Shown here one piece after another: positions 10,940-22,205 of a stretch of 64,000 nt of DNA (position 1 is its first letter; every line of letters starts with the position of its first letter). The translations under genes were made by a program, and so were the position numbers. A model generated the notes under the pieces. It saw only the letters and a program-made list of their open reading frames with translations, ran no database searches and was not told the DNA's origin. Source of the stretch: Hysterangium stoloniferum (taxonomy: Eukaryota; Basidiomycota; Agaricomycetes; Hysterangiales; Hysterangiaceae); assembly GCA_015178975.1 (NCBI GenBank), contig WHVD01000014.1, positions 186,001 through 250,000 on the forward strand, written 5' to 3'.

Positions 10940-11617
10940 ATGCCTTCCGACTCACCTTTTCCAATATCCCTCGACACCAGGGAAGTTTCGTGTCCTCCGA
11001 TATACTACAAGCTCGTCCGTCAGCTCCTCCTTTCCTACCGGGACGTTTATGTCGTGTCCTTCTTCGGCATATTTAAAGAGAAAAAGAAGAAGGGGGAGCA
11101 CGAATTTATTGTCGCAGCTGTTTCACCACCAGGATCCGACTCGCAACACTCATTGGTTTTCCTCGTCGTGGAACGTGTTCCCCATACGACATCTGTTGTT
11201 GATATCCATCGAACACTTTGCTCTCCCAATCATCAAGTCGAGGCGAGGGACACGATTTTGGCCCTGGACGACCGCAATCTTTACGCATTCATTCAAAACA
11301 GATCGGCCCGGCTTTTGCAGTATGTCAGCTTCAATATAGCACCGGCCGGCGGTCACTTCCTTGCTCTCGACGTTTTGCGTATCGTTGCCTCGATATCGGA
11401 GTACAAGGCGAACTACTCCCTTACCAGGACTTCCTGCTACTGGTTTGCTGGAACGGTGATGGCGACGATAAAGGACATATGTGTGGCAGCCCTGAGGCTT
11501 CTGGGCGGTATTTGGATAGGAAATTTTTCGTTCGTAATCCAGACGAGATACGTGATATCATTGAAATCTAAGAAATTAAGAGGAGCGAAGATATGGTTTT
11601 TCTTGAATCCATTTTAG
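10940..11617 (+). CDS. A5: CYWFA-family gene with a frameshifted C-terminus (225 aa)
   Basis: Starts at ATG 10940 (MPSDSPFPISLD). It keeps His of GEHEF, LVFLVVERVP, DTILALDD and TSCYWFAGTVMATIK. Immediately after MATIKD, about 18-20 bases present in A4 and A6 are missing (the CRFPVTHIS part), which shifts the frame: the remaining 45 or so residues (CVAALRLLGG...) are an out-of-frame reading of the usual tail. The proposed catalytic His and Cys are upstream of the lesion, so a partly functional product is conceivable. Flanks and leader match A8, the partner in the segmental duplication. Either a young pseudogene or a variant protein. Confidence 0.6.
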   Translation: MPSDSPFPISLDTREVSCPPIYYKLVRQLLLSYRDVYVVSFFGIFKEKKKKGEHEFIVAAVSPPGSDSQHSLVFLVVERVPHTTSVVDIHRTLCSPNHQVEARDTILALDDRNLYAFIQNRSARLLQYVSFNIAPAGGHFLALDVLRIVASISEYKANYSLTRTSCYWFAGTVMATIKDICVAALRLLGGIWIGNFSFVIQTRYVISLKSKKLRGAKIWFFLNPF

Positions 11618-12217
11618 GTCGAAGGAGCCAGGATCGGACTATGTTGGCGATGTGGTGAGTAAAATTGATCCATCTAAGTTTTTTGTCAAAAATTAAATAG
11701 ATTTGCCTCCTTAGATACCTAATGTAGATTAGAATAAATCATGTGCATATCAAACGGGATAAATCCTACGACTTTGCAGGACTCACCCGGTGTTGGGACT
11801 AAATTCTGATATCCAACCACAACTTTATATTGTGTTTGCCGTCTTAAAGTGGCATTTTTCTATACCTAATACCAGCGATATCTATGGTGTTTTCGTAGCA
11901 GCTTCTTCTCTGAAAACCAAAATTCAAAAGCTGCTCTTACGTCGTGTGGTCCATGGGTGACTTCGTGATGTTTTCATGATTTCAAAGAGGCAGCAGTGAT
12001 TTAATTTTAAGAAATTCATGTAAAGAACTATTCGGCATGCCAATGTCCTCATATTTTCAGTAATATTTTCTATTGAGGGGGATTGCTGTCACGTCATAAT
12101 TATACTTTAGTTAATTTTTGTATTGCATAGCCATGCTTGACCCTTCACGCTTGATAGGAGCTCACGCACAGCGATGACACATAGGATCTTGTTTGTAGCT
12201 ATTTCTATTGGTTTCCT
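11618..12217. repeat. A5 3' flank shared with A8, A6 and the window's right end
   Basis: The flank begins with GTGAGTAAAATTGATCCATC and is collinear with 24190-24640 (behind A8) and, less closely, 14030-14470 and 63070-63500. It contains no conserved open frame. It ends where a tandem repeat starts. Confidence 0.65.
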
Positions 12218-12875
12218 TTTTTCTCAGTCGTCACACTCATCTTGCAATTGAGTTTACTTTGGCATTGTATCGGTCATCCCACGATGCTAATTTTAAATCC
12301 TGACCGCTCCAGCTTCGGATCTGACATAAATTCTTGCATTCCACTGATTTGTTACTATTGACCTTGCTGTCAACGACGAATGTAAAAGAGGCTCCAACAC
12401 ACAGGATATGAATATATTGGTTTCCTTTGTTCTCAGTCGTCACACTCATCTTGCGATTGAGTTTACTTTGGCATTGTGCCCCTCCGGGTCGGTCATCCCA
12501 CGATGTTAATTTTAAACCCTGACCGCTCCAGCTTCGGATCTGACATGGATTCTGGCATTCCGCTGATTTCTTGCTCCTTCTCACAGTGTTGAACTTGCTG
12601 TCGACGACGAGTGCAAAAGAGGCTGCAACACATAGGATATAAATGTATTGGTTTCCTTTGTTCTCAGTCGTCACACTCATCCTGCGATTGAGTTTACTTT
12701 GGCATTGCGACCCTCCGGGTCGGTCATCCCACGATGCTAATTTTAAGCCCCTGACCGCTCCAGTTTCGGATCTGACATGGATTCTTGCATTCCGCTGATT
12801 TCTTGCTCCGTCTCAAAGTGTTGAACTTGCTGTCGACGACGAGTGCAAAAGAGGCTCTGACACACAGGATATAAT
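12218..12875. repeat. Three-copy tandem repeat, units of about 200-230 bp
   Basis: Units start near 12218, 12428 and 12659, each opening with TTCTCAGTCGTCACACTCAT and continuing through a GCATTG...CGGTCATCCCACGATG segment to a CAAAAGAGGCT...CACAGGATAT end. Units 2 and 3 are closest. A single unit is at about 24795-24930, and a reverse-strand unit at about 45560-45790. The minus-strand open frame across units (12237-12680) is itself repetitive and unlikely to be a gene, although reading through two units without a stop is notable. Confidence 0.8.
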
Positions 12876-13258
12876 GTGGTAGTTAAATGGTATTGGTGCG
12901 TGTCACCCGTCGACTTCAACTGTCGGTGAGTCCAGCTTACTTTATTTTATTTGATTGAAATTATTCATCACGGTATTGATTTTACCTATATCTGGCGTTC
13001 CGACAATGTGTAAGAAGACAGATACCCATATTATATTTAGGACTTCGAGTGACTTCTCTCTGCCTTTCATCTTAAACGCTTTCAGGAATTTCTCATACCC
13101 TCGGCACGTGTAATTTGAAATACCATCGGTTTGCCAGCGGTTCCTACCAATCCGATGGTTAGGTTCCAAAGATTCAATCTCGTTACAGTTAGCGCCCACT
13201 TTAGCCGCATCGCCTCTGCAAAAACTACTACATATACATATAGGCTCTAAGTAACAAA
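12876..13258. other. A6 upstream flank
   Basis: Matches, in reverse orientation, 44900-45180 plus 45449-45560, where the same flank of A11 has been split by the E3 element. No gene. The last part (13225-13258) contains the leader ending CAAAATGGACAACCCC that is also upstream of A4 and A11. Confidence 0.6.
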
Positions 13259-13293
13259 ATGGACAACCCCTCGAGAAACGATATATTATATTC

Positions 13294-13989
13294 ATGTCGT
13301 CCGACTCACCTTTCCCAATATCCCTCGACACCAGGGAAGTTTCGTGCCCTTCAATATATTACAAGCTCGTCCGTCAGTTGCTCCTTTCCTACAGGGACGT
13401 TTATGTCATATCCTTCATTGGTATATTTAAGGAGAAAAATAAGAAGGGGGAGCACGAATTTGTTGTCGGAGCTGTTTCCCCAGTCGGATCCGAGTCGCAG
13501 CAATCATTGGTTTTCCTAGTCGTGGAACGTGCTCCTCACTCGACATCAGTCGTTGATGTCCATCGAACAATTTGCTCTCCCAATCATCACGTCGAGGCGA
13601 GAGACACGATTTTGGGCCTGGACCACCGCAATATTTACGCATTCATTCAAAACAGGTCGGCTCAGCTTTTGCAGTATGTCAGCTTCAATACAGCACCCGC
13701 CGGCGGTCACTTCCTCGCTCTTGACTTTTTGCGCATCGTCGCCTCTATATCGGAGTACAAGGCGAACTACTCCCTTACCAGGACTTCCTGCTACTGGTTT
13801 GCGGGAACGGTGATGGCGACGATAAAGGAATGTCGCTTCCCTGTGACGCATATAAGTGGTAGCATTGAGGCTGCTGGGCGGTATTTAGGGAGGAGAATTT
13901 TCATTCGTAATCCAGATGAGATATGTGATCTCATTGAAATCTACAAAATCAAGAGGGGCGAAGATATCGTTTTCTCGAATCCATTTTAG
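13294..13989 (+). CDS. A6: CYWFA-family protein, subfamily A (231 aa), shortened tail
   Basis: Open frame from ATG 13294 (MSSDSPFPISLD) to TAG. All constant motifs are present: GEHEFV, LVFLVVERAP, DTILGLDH, DFLRIVASISEY, TSCYWFAGTVM, AGRYLGRRIFI and IKRGEDIVF. Compared with A1 and A4, one T is missing in the run after GATATCG, so the last residues read SNPF-stop instead of about 14 more. The same one-base change is in the 3' fragment at 62937-63066. The leader ATG at 13259 is in another frame and overlaps the real start, so it could act as an upstream ORF. The lost tail lies outside the His/Cys core, so the protein may still fold. Confidence 0.7.
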   Translation: MSSDSPFPISLDTREVSCPSIYYKLVRQLLLSYRDVYVISFIGIFKEKNKKGEHEFVVGAVSPVGSESQQSLVFLVVERAPHSTSVVDVHRTICSPNHHVEARDTILGLDHRNIYAFIQNRSAQLLQYVSFNTAPAGGHFLALDFLRIVASISEYKANYSLTRTSCYWFAGTVMATIKECRFPVTHISGSIEAAGRYLGRRIFIRNPDEICDLIEIYKIKRGEDIVFSNPF

Positions 13990-14660
13990 GTCCAAGGAGC
14001 CAGGATCAGACTATGTTGGCGAGGTTGTGAGTAATATTAATTCATCTAACGTTGTTTTCACAAAATAAAATTGCCTTCTTTGCATACCCAATTTAGATTT
14101 ACATAGAGCATGTGTATATAAAACGTGATACAGCCTACGTAGGACAGAGCCTTTGTAGGCTTTATCGGTATCGGCCATTAAATTCTGATATTCAGCCACA
14201 ATGTTATATTGTGCCTCCTTCCTGTCCTAGTGTCATTTTTTTATATCTTACACCAGGAATATCTATGGTATTTTAGTAGCGGCTTCTCTTGATTTGCAAA
14301 CTGAAACTTAAAGCAGTGACTTCGCGTCGTATGGCCCATGGGTAACTGCGTAATGTTTCCGTATTTTCAAATGGCCAACAGTGGTTTAACTTGAGAAATT
14401 CACGTAAAGAATCATTCGACTTGCCAGTGTCCTCATTTTTTAAGTGATAGTACTTTTACCATTGAGGCAAGATCAATGTCATGGCCATAGGGTCAATACC
14501 CAGACTGGTGGAAGAAAAAGGGGAGTGCCAGCAGCCAGTCTACACAAAGGTAGAGGAACAGACATCCACAGCTAATATTGCTCTAATACACACAGAAACA
14601 GTAGCAGATACTTCTGGGAATGCCTTCAGGACTCAAGTTACAAAGCCTGTTCAAACCTGT
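13990..14660. repeat. A6 3' flank repeat
   Basis: 13990-14480 matches 63050-63520, with the TTGTGAGTAATATTAATTCA opening corresponding to the GTGAGTAAAATT element behind other A copies. From about 14480 a new, unrelated sequence begins. The plus-strand frame 14481-14750 is not conserved in the related copy, so I do not call it. Confidence 0.6.
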
Positions 14661-15810
14661 ATCCTCACATACACCAATTCTGCAACCGTGTGTTGTTTCC
14701 TTTGTGTGGTTGCCACACCGTCCCCTTGTGTGTCTGTATGGTCCAATTAGACCCCTATATCAATGTTGTAGGGAACATGGTTGCCCTGACACAGGTCTTG
14801 CACCATTAATTGGACAAAATTCTCATTCATTTCTTTTTGATGACACTGAGATATCTTAACCAAACCAGGAGGCGCTCAATAGGTTCTCCCTTTCATTCAC
14901 TCACCTTGCAGCCAGATTTGTAAATTGTATAAAGGTGTCATTCTGCAATGATTCTGAAATGTGAGGTATGCGATGACTATGTTTATGCCGTGCACTATAA
15001 ACTTCAATAGAGATCCGAAAATGAAGGATGGATTGGAACATCAAACTCAGAGCTGGGATGAATGACCATTGTGTGGGACAGAAGAGGGACTGTCATGGCC
15101 ACCTTTGTGAAGCTCAAACGGCACAATAGAGTGGCCGGTAAGAAAGAAGAAAAGGGGACATATAAGCATTCCCACCATGGTGGATCTGTACGTACCAGAC
15201 AAACTCTGCCTACGATAGGTCAACCCGCGGATGGATCACAATCACGGATCTCCCTTGTCATTGTTGCATTGAAGAGCCATGTCCACACATCAATAGTGTG
15301 AGTCCTGGGGCGAAACATTCCACTCAGAAAGACAGATAATAATGAGGCTAGGTGTAAGCAAGCATTCCCTGACATGGAATCGCGTTGACTATGAAACTGA
15401 TAGCTAGATCTTCCGAACCCGAATCCGCGTGTACTACAGTGCGCAGCCTCGATACCATCGCCATTCTCGTTTCTCTCCTTCTACATTGTGACATTTTCCG
15501 CGACTGGTCTAACCATGAATTCTACAGTGACTGGCTTGAGCGTTTAGATTTGACCGCACGTTCTTTCCTTTGCGTGGTCGCCACACCTTCCACTCGTGTG
15601 TCCGTAGGGTCTAATGAGACCCCCCATATCAGTGTTGCAGGAACATGGTTGCCCTGACAAAGGTCTTTCACCATCCATTGGACACACTTCCTAATCATTT
15701 CTCTTCGATAATGCCGACCCATCTCATCCAAACCAGGAGCAGCCCAATAGCGTCGCTCTTTATTCAACTCATTTTGCAGCCGGGGTTGCAGATGTTATAA
15801 AGCTATATGA
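14661..15810 (-). pseudogene. Pair of diverged repeats with a possible minus-strand coding relic
   Basis: 14695-14945 and 15563-15800 are two copies of an approximately 240-bp unit (TTCCTTTG.GTGGT.GCCACACC start). Read on the minus strand, the second copy is open for 81 codons and contains VQWMVKDLCQGNHVP. The first copy reads VQLMVQDLCQGNHVP in the equivalent frame before a stop. Amino-acid conservation better than expected for drift suggests decayed coding sequence. The family is not recognised. The sequence between the copies (14950-15560) shows nothing I can name. Confidence 0.4.
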
Positions 15811-16685
15811 TTTGAGCCGATGTAAGAACGCATATAGTCACTTTGTATTATTGCCGCGAGCTCTGCAGTTGAACCCATGCATGTGTTGAATACCTTTGGG
15901 GGAACTGGCCGTGCCTAGACTAACATCCGAATCAATCATGAACGACACTTAATTTTAAATTGGATATCATTGAAGCCCCCGTCGCCATGTCGATGCATCT
16001 CCCGTTCAGGCTTCAGCCTAGTGTTCGATTGCATTATCTTAAAACCGAGGGCCTTCACACCGTGCGAGGCACTGTGTTGGGCGGGGCGAATTCCTTAAAT
16101 TAATTCTCTTCCATTGAAAACCTGACAATAAAGTTGCCACAGGTCGAGAAAATATGAAAGCCTATACAGTCACTTTTCACTGCTGCCGTGAGCTCTGCAT
16201 GTTGCACGCGTTGATGCTATACATGAGTTGAATACACTTGCTGGCACCACCCGTGGCTAGACTTACATCCTATTTATGAACGACAGTCATTTAAAACAGA
16301 ACGCGGACTTGTAAGTTGTCTTCTTCTAATCTCTCTTCCCTTAGGTATCTACATAATTTCAAAGCGAAGATAGTTACTTGTAATGATCGATGTGAAGTTC
16401 TGTACACTGGTGTTGAATATATTGCGAGCAGTACCCGTGGCTGGAAATGCATCGGATTTACTAATAACAATTTCAATCTAATACATACCATTACGGCTTC
16501 TTAAAGGAGGCCGCGCCACCGTTATTCCCCTGTTATTTGTTTGGGAGAGCAGGAAGCCCAGCGAAGCCATTGGACACCATGATCGAAACACCAACACTTC
16601 TTCACATGTCGGGGCTTTCATCTTGGACACAAGAAAGGTAGCTGGTAGCCGTATCAGATCGAATCACAGAATACCCCACGACGAT
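15811..16685. repeat. Diverged short repeats, no gene
   Basis: The stretches around 15855-15925, 16185-16270 and 16395-16460 share a degenerate pattern (GAGCTCTGCA...TTGAATA...CCGTGGCTAGACT.ACATC), suggesting an old tandem array with units of about 220-330 bp. No conserved coding frame is seen. Confidence 0.4.
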
Positions 16686-16762
16686 TGGTGTCGAGGGATA
16701 TTGGGAAAGATGAGTCAAAGTCGTATGTATAATCTATCGTTTTTTGAAGGGCTTTCCATTTT
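16686..16762 (-). pseudogene. Reverse-strand fragment of a subfamily A 5' end
   Basis: Seventy-seven bases match the reverse complement of the A leader and first codons: GGTGTCGAGGGATATTGGGA at the left, and the leader's TCGAGGGGTTGTCCATTTTG equivalent at the right. It covers only the region from the leader ATGGAC to about codon 15. The rest of the gene is absent. Confidence 0.6.
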
Positions 16763-17784
16763 TTGTGCTTCGAGAGGCCTGATAGGCGGCTATCTGGCAA
16801 CACTAACATACTTCGTAACTATTTGGCACATGCACCTCGATGTAAAAGGCGTCTCTGCACCCCCCGCATAACACTATTGATCGTATTACCAGCCATCAGC
16901 ACGTTTCCGGCTACAACGTCATCTGTGAGATCCCGTTAAGAAACCATACCGTGATTAATATTGAGAAAAGAGTGATCTCAACAAAGATTATTGAGTCGGA
17001 CTCGCCGAACAATGAACCAACCGTTCGACCGGCAAGAATGCAAAAATCAGCCTGCCACACACACCTCGTCATAGTCGACAATGAATTCAATACTCGATTA
17101 TATAACTACCACACAGACCACCTAAACCACCTAGTTTAGGAGTCTTGCTTTTACATGAAATGTTGATTCAGCTCTTATGCATTTCTTCTAGAGCACTGCA
17201 GGGTTTCAGGCTTCTCCAGCCTACAGGCCAAATATGAAACATGTGATTTCATTGTCTAGGCCTAGTTAGCCTTTGAGTCTTGAAAAGAAAGTAGGCACTA
17301 GATCCGAATTCAGAAGCAGACCTTGTATGTAATCGTCCCCCTCCGCACCCTCGAGTTTGGTATTTTGTCAGACCAGTCACTGTGTGCGGCTGCATCAGGA
17401 AATGGGAGTCTCAGCACAGATGTTGTCTTGAGCTATCTAAATGTGCTTGCGAGTTCATGTAAATTCGGCCAGAGACACTGCCTCCTAATGTCCTGATTTA
17501 TAGGTCACTATAATGGCCTACTACAACTATAGGTAATCCATGTTATTTGTATAATGGGTATGGTTTCTAGACATTCTAAAATCCCTGGTATACGTGTAAA
17601 ACAATGTAGCAAGGACATGAAACTAAGCTACAACTGCCTCATTAGGGTGTTTGGTGAAGATTAGAATCGATTGTCCGCCTGGTTTCTCAGAGAGAAGTAC
17701 TAGCGACCCTAAAAGGCCATGAATTCCAAATGTTTCTGGGCTTCCCAAACATAATTTGATCAAATTAATGTTATTTGCCTTTCC
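16763..17784. other. No recognised gene
   Basis: Mostly unique sequence with short frames. 17540-17640 and nearby look AT-rich and non-coding. Nothing supports a gene, RNA or element. Confidence 0.35.
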
Positions 17785-17935
17785 CGGCAGTATTTGGGCA
17801 GGAAGATTTTCATTTATAATCTAGATGAGATACATGATCTCATTGAGATTGAAAAAATTGAGAGGGGCCAGGATATTACTTTTCTTGAATCAATCTCAGG
17901 TCGAAGGCGCGGACTATATCAACGACTTAGTGGTG
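17785..17935 (+). pseudogene. A7: 3' fragment of a subfamily A CYWFA gene
   Basis: Corresponds to the tail YLGRKIFI..LDEI.DLIEIEKIERGQDITFLESISGRRRG, with a stop codon (TAG) where A4 has Asp/Asn. The proposed active-site Cys and everything before it is missing. The fragment begins right after a GCAG and ends where the 18 kb inverted-repeat flank starts. Confidence 0.65.
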
Positions 17936-19146
17936 GGTGAGGTTGGTTCGTCCGGGCCTTTTCTGAAAAAATTGTTTGCTTTGACAATAAGTGCAGATTG
18001 GACTGGCATATGCGAATGCGAAAAGAGGACTTTTCAATGATCAATTCTTACATCGAGTCAACAATTTCCTATCCCGCTCCACGCCTCAGTATTGTCCGTT
18101 TATAAATATCGATTGGGTTTTAGTGTCGCATTCGTCATGCAATCACGAATTTAAGCTGGGCCACCATGTATTTCTGATTATTGTGCAACAATTTCTATTG
18201 CCCTTTCACTTACTGTATGCGCTCCGAAGCTTTCACTAAAGCGATATTTGAGAAGCAAATACGCAATAGCCATATTGAGTCGAGTGCTGGCTAGGATGAG
18301 GCTAAGCTTATTGATGTAGACCTATCGTGATCACACGTCCCGGATTAGCACTCGCATTCACGAGACGTATAATAGGTCGGCTGGTGCACCACACATCACA
18401 TGCCAATTTATTTCTTCTCTAATGAAGACTTTATTATAATGTCAGCCGATCCCCTCCCCAATAGCCACCCACTGCATCCCCCTTTCGATCTTCCATTCCT
18501 CATCCACATGTTTTCTCATCGCCTCCGTCTTTCCGTCTTTCCCCCGTATATGTCCCTTTCCCTTTCCTCATTCCTCCCAATCCCCCGGTGTCTCCGCTTC
18601 GAGCTCGTCACAACCTCTCAATCCCGATAATTACCTCCCAAATTGCCTCATCTTCTCCATCTTTGCCCCCCATGAACATCCAGCCACACCGTCTCCTCAG
18701 GCCCATGACTGCTCTCCTGCTCCCGGTCTCTATCTCCTTTTGGATCCGGTTCCGCCAGTGCGTTCTGCGTACATCCTATAAGAAAAGAAAATCTAATATG
18801 GTCGGGCATACAGAGGACGCATGAAGTATATGTATCTCCACATTGCTGGTTGATGTAGTAAGATGCAAGGGGAAAGGCGCGGTTGCGCACAGACACGCCT
18901 GAGAAGTCACAACCACCCCGGTATCATGAGATCGATTCCCCCTCGACAAAGAATACTCGTTAAATTAAGCTACGCTGACATTGGGGTAAGGTTGAACAGG
19001 ATTGGCCATACAGTCAGTAAAGTAAATTTGTCTAGGCTCCTTTTACTAAATTGCTTCCTTTTGTACATAATGCAGATTGAGAGTGGAATTTAATGCACCG
19101 AAATGCACTACAGCCTACAAAGCTGTTAAAAGTGTAGAAAATGAAT

Positions 19147-19217
19147 GGCCAGACTGGGGATTGAACCCAGGGCTTCTGCATATATAGCAGGGGTGTTAAC
19201 CATTACACCACCTGACC
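19147..19217 (-). tRNA. tRNA-like sequence (Glu/Gln-type body); anticodon loop abnormal, probably pseudogene or SINE head
   Basis: Minus strand, 71 nt. It folds as a full cloverleaf: 7-bp acceptor (GGTCAGG with TCTGGCC, two wobbles), D-stem GTGT/ACAC, T-stem CTGGG/CCCAG with loop TTCAATC, and a 4-nt variable loop. A box-like (GGTGTAATGGTTAACACC) and B box (GGTTCAATCCC) sequences are good. The anticodon stem CCTGC/GCAGA has a C-A mismatch and the loop is TATATAT, so position 33 is A rather than the universal U. The nominal anticodon UAU is therefore not trustworthy. Flanking AAAGCTG on both sides suggests an insertion. Confidence 0.55.
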
Positions 19218-19610
19218 CTGGAAAGCACTGCTAGCATTACTCAATCTAACAAAAGCTGGCCTCATGAGCTCAAAAGCCACGACACAAAAACATTGGCTGA
19301 GCCATTTCGCGACGCGTCTAAATTTATAAATAACCAAAAGTGGATTCAGTTTTAAGAAGGTCATCCCAAGAACTGTTCAACCTTACCCCAATGTCAGCGT
19401 AACTTAATTTAATGAGTATTTTCTTTGTCGAGGGGGAATCGATCTCATGATACCGGGGTGGTTGTAACTTCTCAGGCGTGTCTGTGCACAACCGTGCCTT
19501 TCCCCTTACCTCTTACTACATCAACCAGCGAAGATGACAGAGCAGTGTGGAGATACATATACTTTGTGCGTCCTCTGTATGCCTGACCATATTAGATTTT
19601 CTTTTCTTAT

Positions 19611-20085
19611 CCTTGAAATAAAACTGAAAATCCACTTTGGCATGTATGAAATATTATATTGGTATTTGGGGGCCATATTTGCTTGTAATCGTGAGGAAAT
19701 GAATGAGGACTTCGAGCTGATTGGGATTTGTACTTCTCCTGTCGAAGCTCGCCATCAGATTTGCGTAACACCTTTAAAAATTAAATACAAAAGCTAAGGG
19801 GATCACGGGCAGAGTATCATAGCCTAGCGGATGGTATATACACTACAAGGAACGAAGTGTGTTGATGAAGTATACGTTAGGATAAGAATCTCCGCCCATG
19901 AGGAAATCCTTTACAACTGAGAGAGTATAAAAATAGTTTCACATTAGAATTGTGAGATAAACTTCCTAACTTGCAAATAACACATGTTCAACTCAATACA
20001 TACATATTCACCCAGACCAACGAAAAAGCTCTGGCCAATGGGGTGGATCTTGATTCAACCACGAGGGTGTTGAGGAAGCTGTTAG
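19611..20085 (+). repeat. Insert in the inverted-repeat arm, derived from a B-gene 3' flank
   Basis: Sequence absent from the left arm. It matches the 3' flanks of B1, B2 and B3, including GGCATGTATGAAATATTA and the conserved frame reading ..CNREEMNEDFELIGICTSPVEARH (compare KGICKRREANEYFELSDFCRSP behind B3). It also carries the ..TAGCCTAGCGGA..GGTATA.ACACTAC motif found behind B1 and B3. Confidence 0.6.
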
Positions 20086-20757
20086 GAGGTACGCAGAACA
20101 CACTGACAGAACCAGATCGACAAGGGGATAGAAAGTGGGAGCATGGGCCTGAGGAGATGGGGGGACTGGATGTTCATGGCGGGCAAAGATGGAAAAGATG
20201 AGGCAGTCTGGAGGTAATTATGAGGATTGGGAGGTTGTGACAAGCTCGAAGCGGAGACATGGCAGGATTGGGATGAGGAAAGGGCAAGGGAAATATACAA
20301 GGGAAAGACGGAAAGACGGAGGCGAGCAGAAAACATGTGGATGAGGAATGGAAGATCGAAAGGGGGAGAGACTGGATGGCTATTGGGGAGGAGGATCGGT
20401 TGATATTAGAATAAATAAATTGGGATATGATGTGTGGTGCACCAGCCAACTTATTATATGCCCCGTTAACACGGGTGCTAATTCGTGACATGTGATTACA
20501 ATATGTCTGCATTAATAAGCTTAGCCTCAGCCAAGCCGGCACTCTATTTGCTTCTCAAATATCGCTGTAGTCAAAGCTTCGAACTGTATATAGTACGTAG
20601 AAAGGCAATAGAAATTGTTGCACAATAATCAGCAGTACATGATGGCCTTAAATTCGTGATTGCATGAGGAATGCGATACTAAAACCCCATTGATATTTAT
20701 AAACATACAATGCCGAGGCGTGGAGCGGGATCGGAAATTGTTGACTGGATGTGAGGA

Positions 20758-21936
20758 TTTAGTCCCTGGAAAGTGTAGTCAAAAGATGATAATATATGAT
20801 ATATTTGAGATGTTTATCGAGCCTTTATACTAAATGAATACTAGCTAATTACAAATATTTCCGAAGACTTAAGGGCTATCTAGGCATAGACGATGAAATC
20901 ACACATTTCATATCACAGCCGTGGATATGAGAACCTTGACTTGGCCTGTAGGCTGGCAAATATACATCAGAAAAGGGTAGTGATTAAGCACTATACATTT
21001 ATCATCTCTACCGAGTCAAGCGATATATGGATAAGTGGGTAGATTGGATGAATTAGCTGTTGCTAGCTCCATGGTAGCCAAATATGAGTCGTCTGAGTTT
21101 TGCAAAAATCTGTAATAACAGAGCTTGAAACCTTCTCTTCTCTTGGTGATATAATAAGAAAAGTGAGTAAACTACTGAATTGCGACCGGATTGGAATCAA
21201 ATGACATATAGAGATGTTCACCATTGTCAATGCCAAATGGATTATGAGTCAGTCATTTACGGAAATTTGACACGACCCTTGAACCACAATCAGGTGTTTT
21301 TATTTTGGAGAGGAAGAGACCATTATCTGGTATAGGTGCCATGCCCGTAATAAAAGTGATGTTTCAGATAATCCCCGATTCTTCCAAAATAATTTTTGCT
21401 AAAAATAGTCTTACTCGTTAACTTAGTATATTTAGTGAGAGCGGAAACTCTGTGGAGATATTATTCCACCAACGAAAACCTGGGCCTCGTTTACATTATG
21501 AACTCGATGCTTTGTTCATGTTTGCATGGGGCAAGGCCATGGAGGCATGCCAATCGGTAACATGGCTAGTGTAGCATTATCAATCAACAGGGCACAGTTG
21601 TTAGAACGAGGCACACATAGATGTGAGAAGGATCGGCAAATGCAGGCAAGGGGAACACTTAGCCTATAATCCAGTAAGCTTTCGAGGTAGCCCGGACGCA
21701 CCCTCTTATCGAGGTCGGTAGTTAACTCGACATTGAAGAATGCATATTCGAGGATGTATTGGAAGCTTGGTGAGAGCCTGAGGGCGGCATTTGATTTCAA
21801 GCTCCGATCCTGCATCATCTGCCGATTGATTCTACTAGGAGCTCGTGCGCTCTGCTCGTTCCCAAACAGTTGCGGTATCTTTCAAAAGCATCAATAACAC
21901 CTAACATTTAATTGCTGCATTAGCCTTCAAAAACTG
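20758..21936. repeat. Right copy of the segmental duplication, upstream of A8
   Basis: 20940-21512 aligns with 9000-9560. 21513-21835 is an extra block with no counterpart, open on the minus strand for 100 codons (21516-21818) but not recognised. 21838-21935 resumes alignment with 9563-9690. Only the extra block could carry coding sequence; its peptide (KSNAALRLSPSFQYILEY...) has no feature I can name. Confidence 0.55.
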
Positions 21937-22205
21937 TTAAATTTGATGATGAAACACACCTTTTTATAGGGGGAGTCCACCAATTATTGCAACTTTTCAT
22001 ATGAAGATGCTAATTGTGGACCATGCATTTGGAGGTTAATGTGTGTCAGAACCACTATACACCTCCCAGAGCACCAAACCTATATTGTCAGGAGGTGCTA
22101 CACTAACTGACACAAGATATTGAGACACAAGTACTTTCATTACAAGCTTATTAAACCCTTGTAGATTGTGTATTGCAATAGAGTCAACTCATACTATTTT
22201 TAATA
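21937..22205 (-). mobile_element. Copy E2 of the approximately 270-bp element
   Basis: Reverse orientation relative to E1. It starts TTAAATTTGATGATGAAACA and ends ACTATTTTTAATA. The other side of the segmental duplication (about 9677-9690) is the empty site: the flanking CTTCAAAAACT and AAAAATGGCCAGTTTT join as one continuous sequence there. Confidence 0.8.

Larger units (their letters stand above)
18043..20757. repeat. Large inverted repeat (foldback) with arms of about 0.95 kb
   Basis: 18043-18998 is the reverse complement of 19374-20757, apart from scattered substitutions and an extra block of about 475 bp in the right arm (about 19611-20085). The loop 18999-19373 is related to the A1 3' flank and holds a tRNA-like sequence. 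The extra block is itself derived from the 3' flank of the B genes. The arms contain a C/T-rich stretch (18400-18730) with open frames on both arms; the frames are not compatible with each other and look non-coding. No transposase is visible. Confidence 0.75.

Noticed and set aside
12218..12875. CRISPR-like or satellite array
   Set aside because: Only three units of about 200-230 bp with no spacers; a simple tandem duplication in a fungal genome.
13259..13519. Coding start at ATG 13259 for A6
   Set aside because: That ATG is in another frame. The family protein starts at ATG 13294; 13259 is at most an upstream ORF.
18400..18830. Overlapping plus-strand frames rich in Ser, Pro and Leu
   Set aside because: C/T-rich low-complexity DNA inside an inverted repeat; the other arm is open in different, incompatible frames.
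19147..19217. Functional tRNA-Ile(UAU)
   Set aside because: Position 33 is A rather than U, the anticodon stem has a mismatch, and the body resembles Glu/Gln tRNAs; a pseudogene or SINE head fits better.
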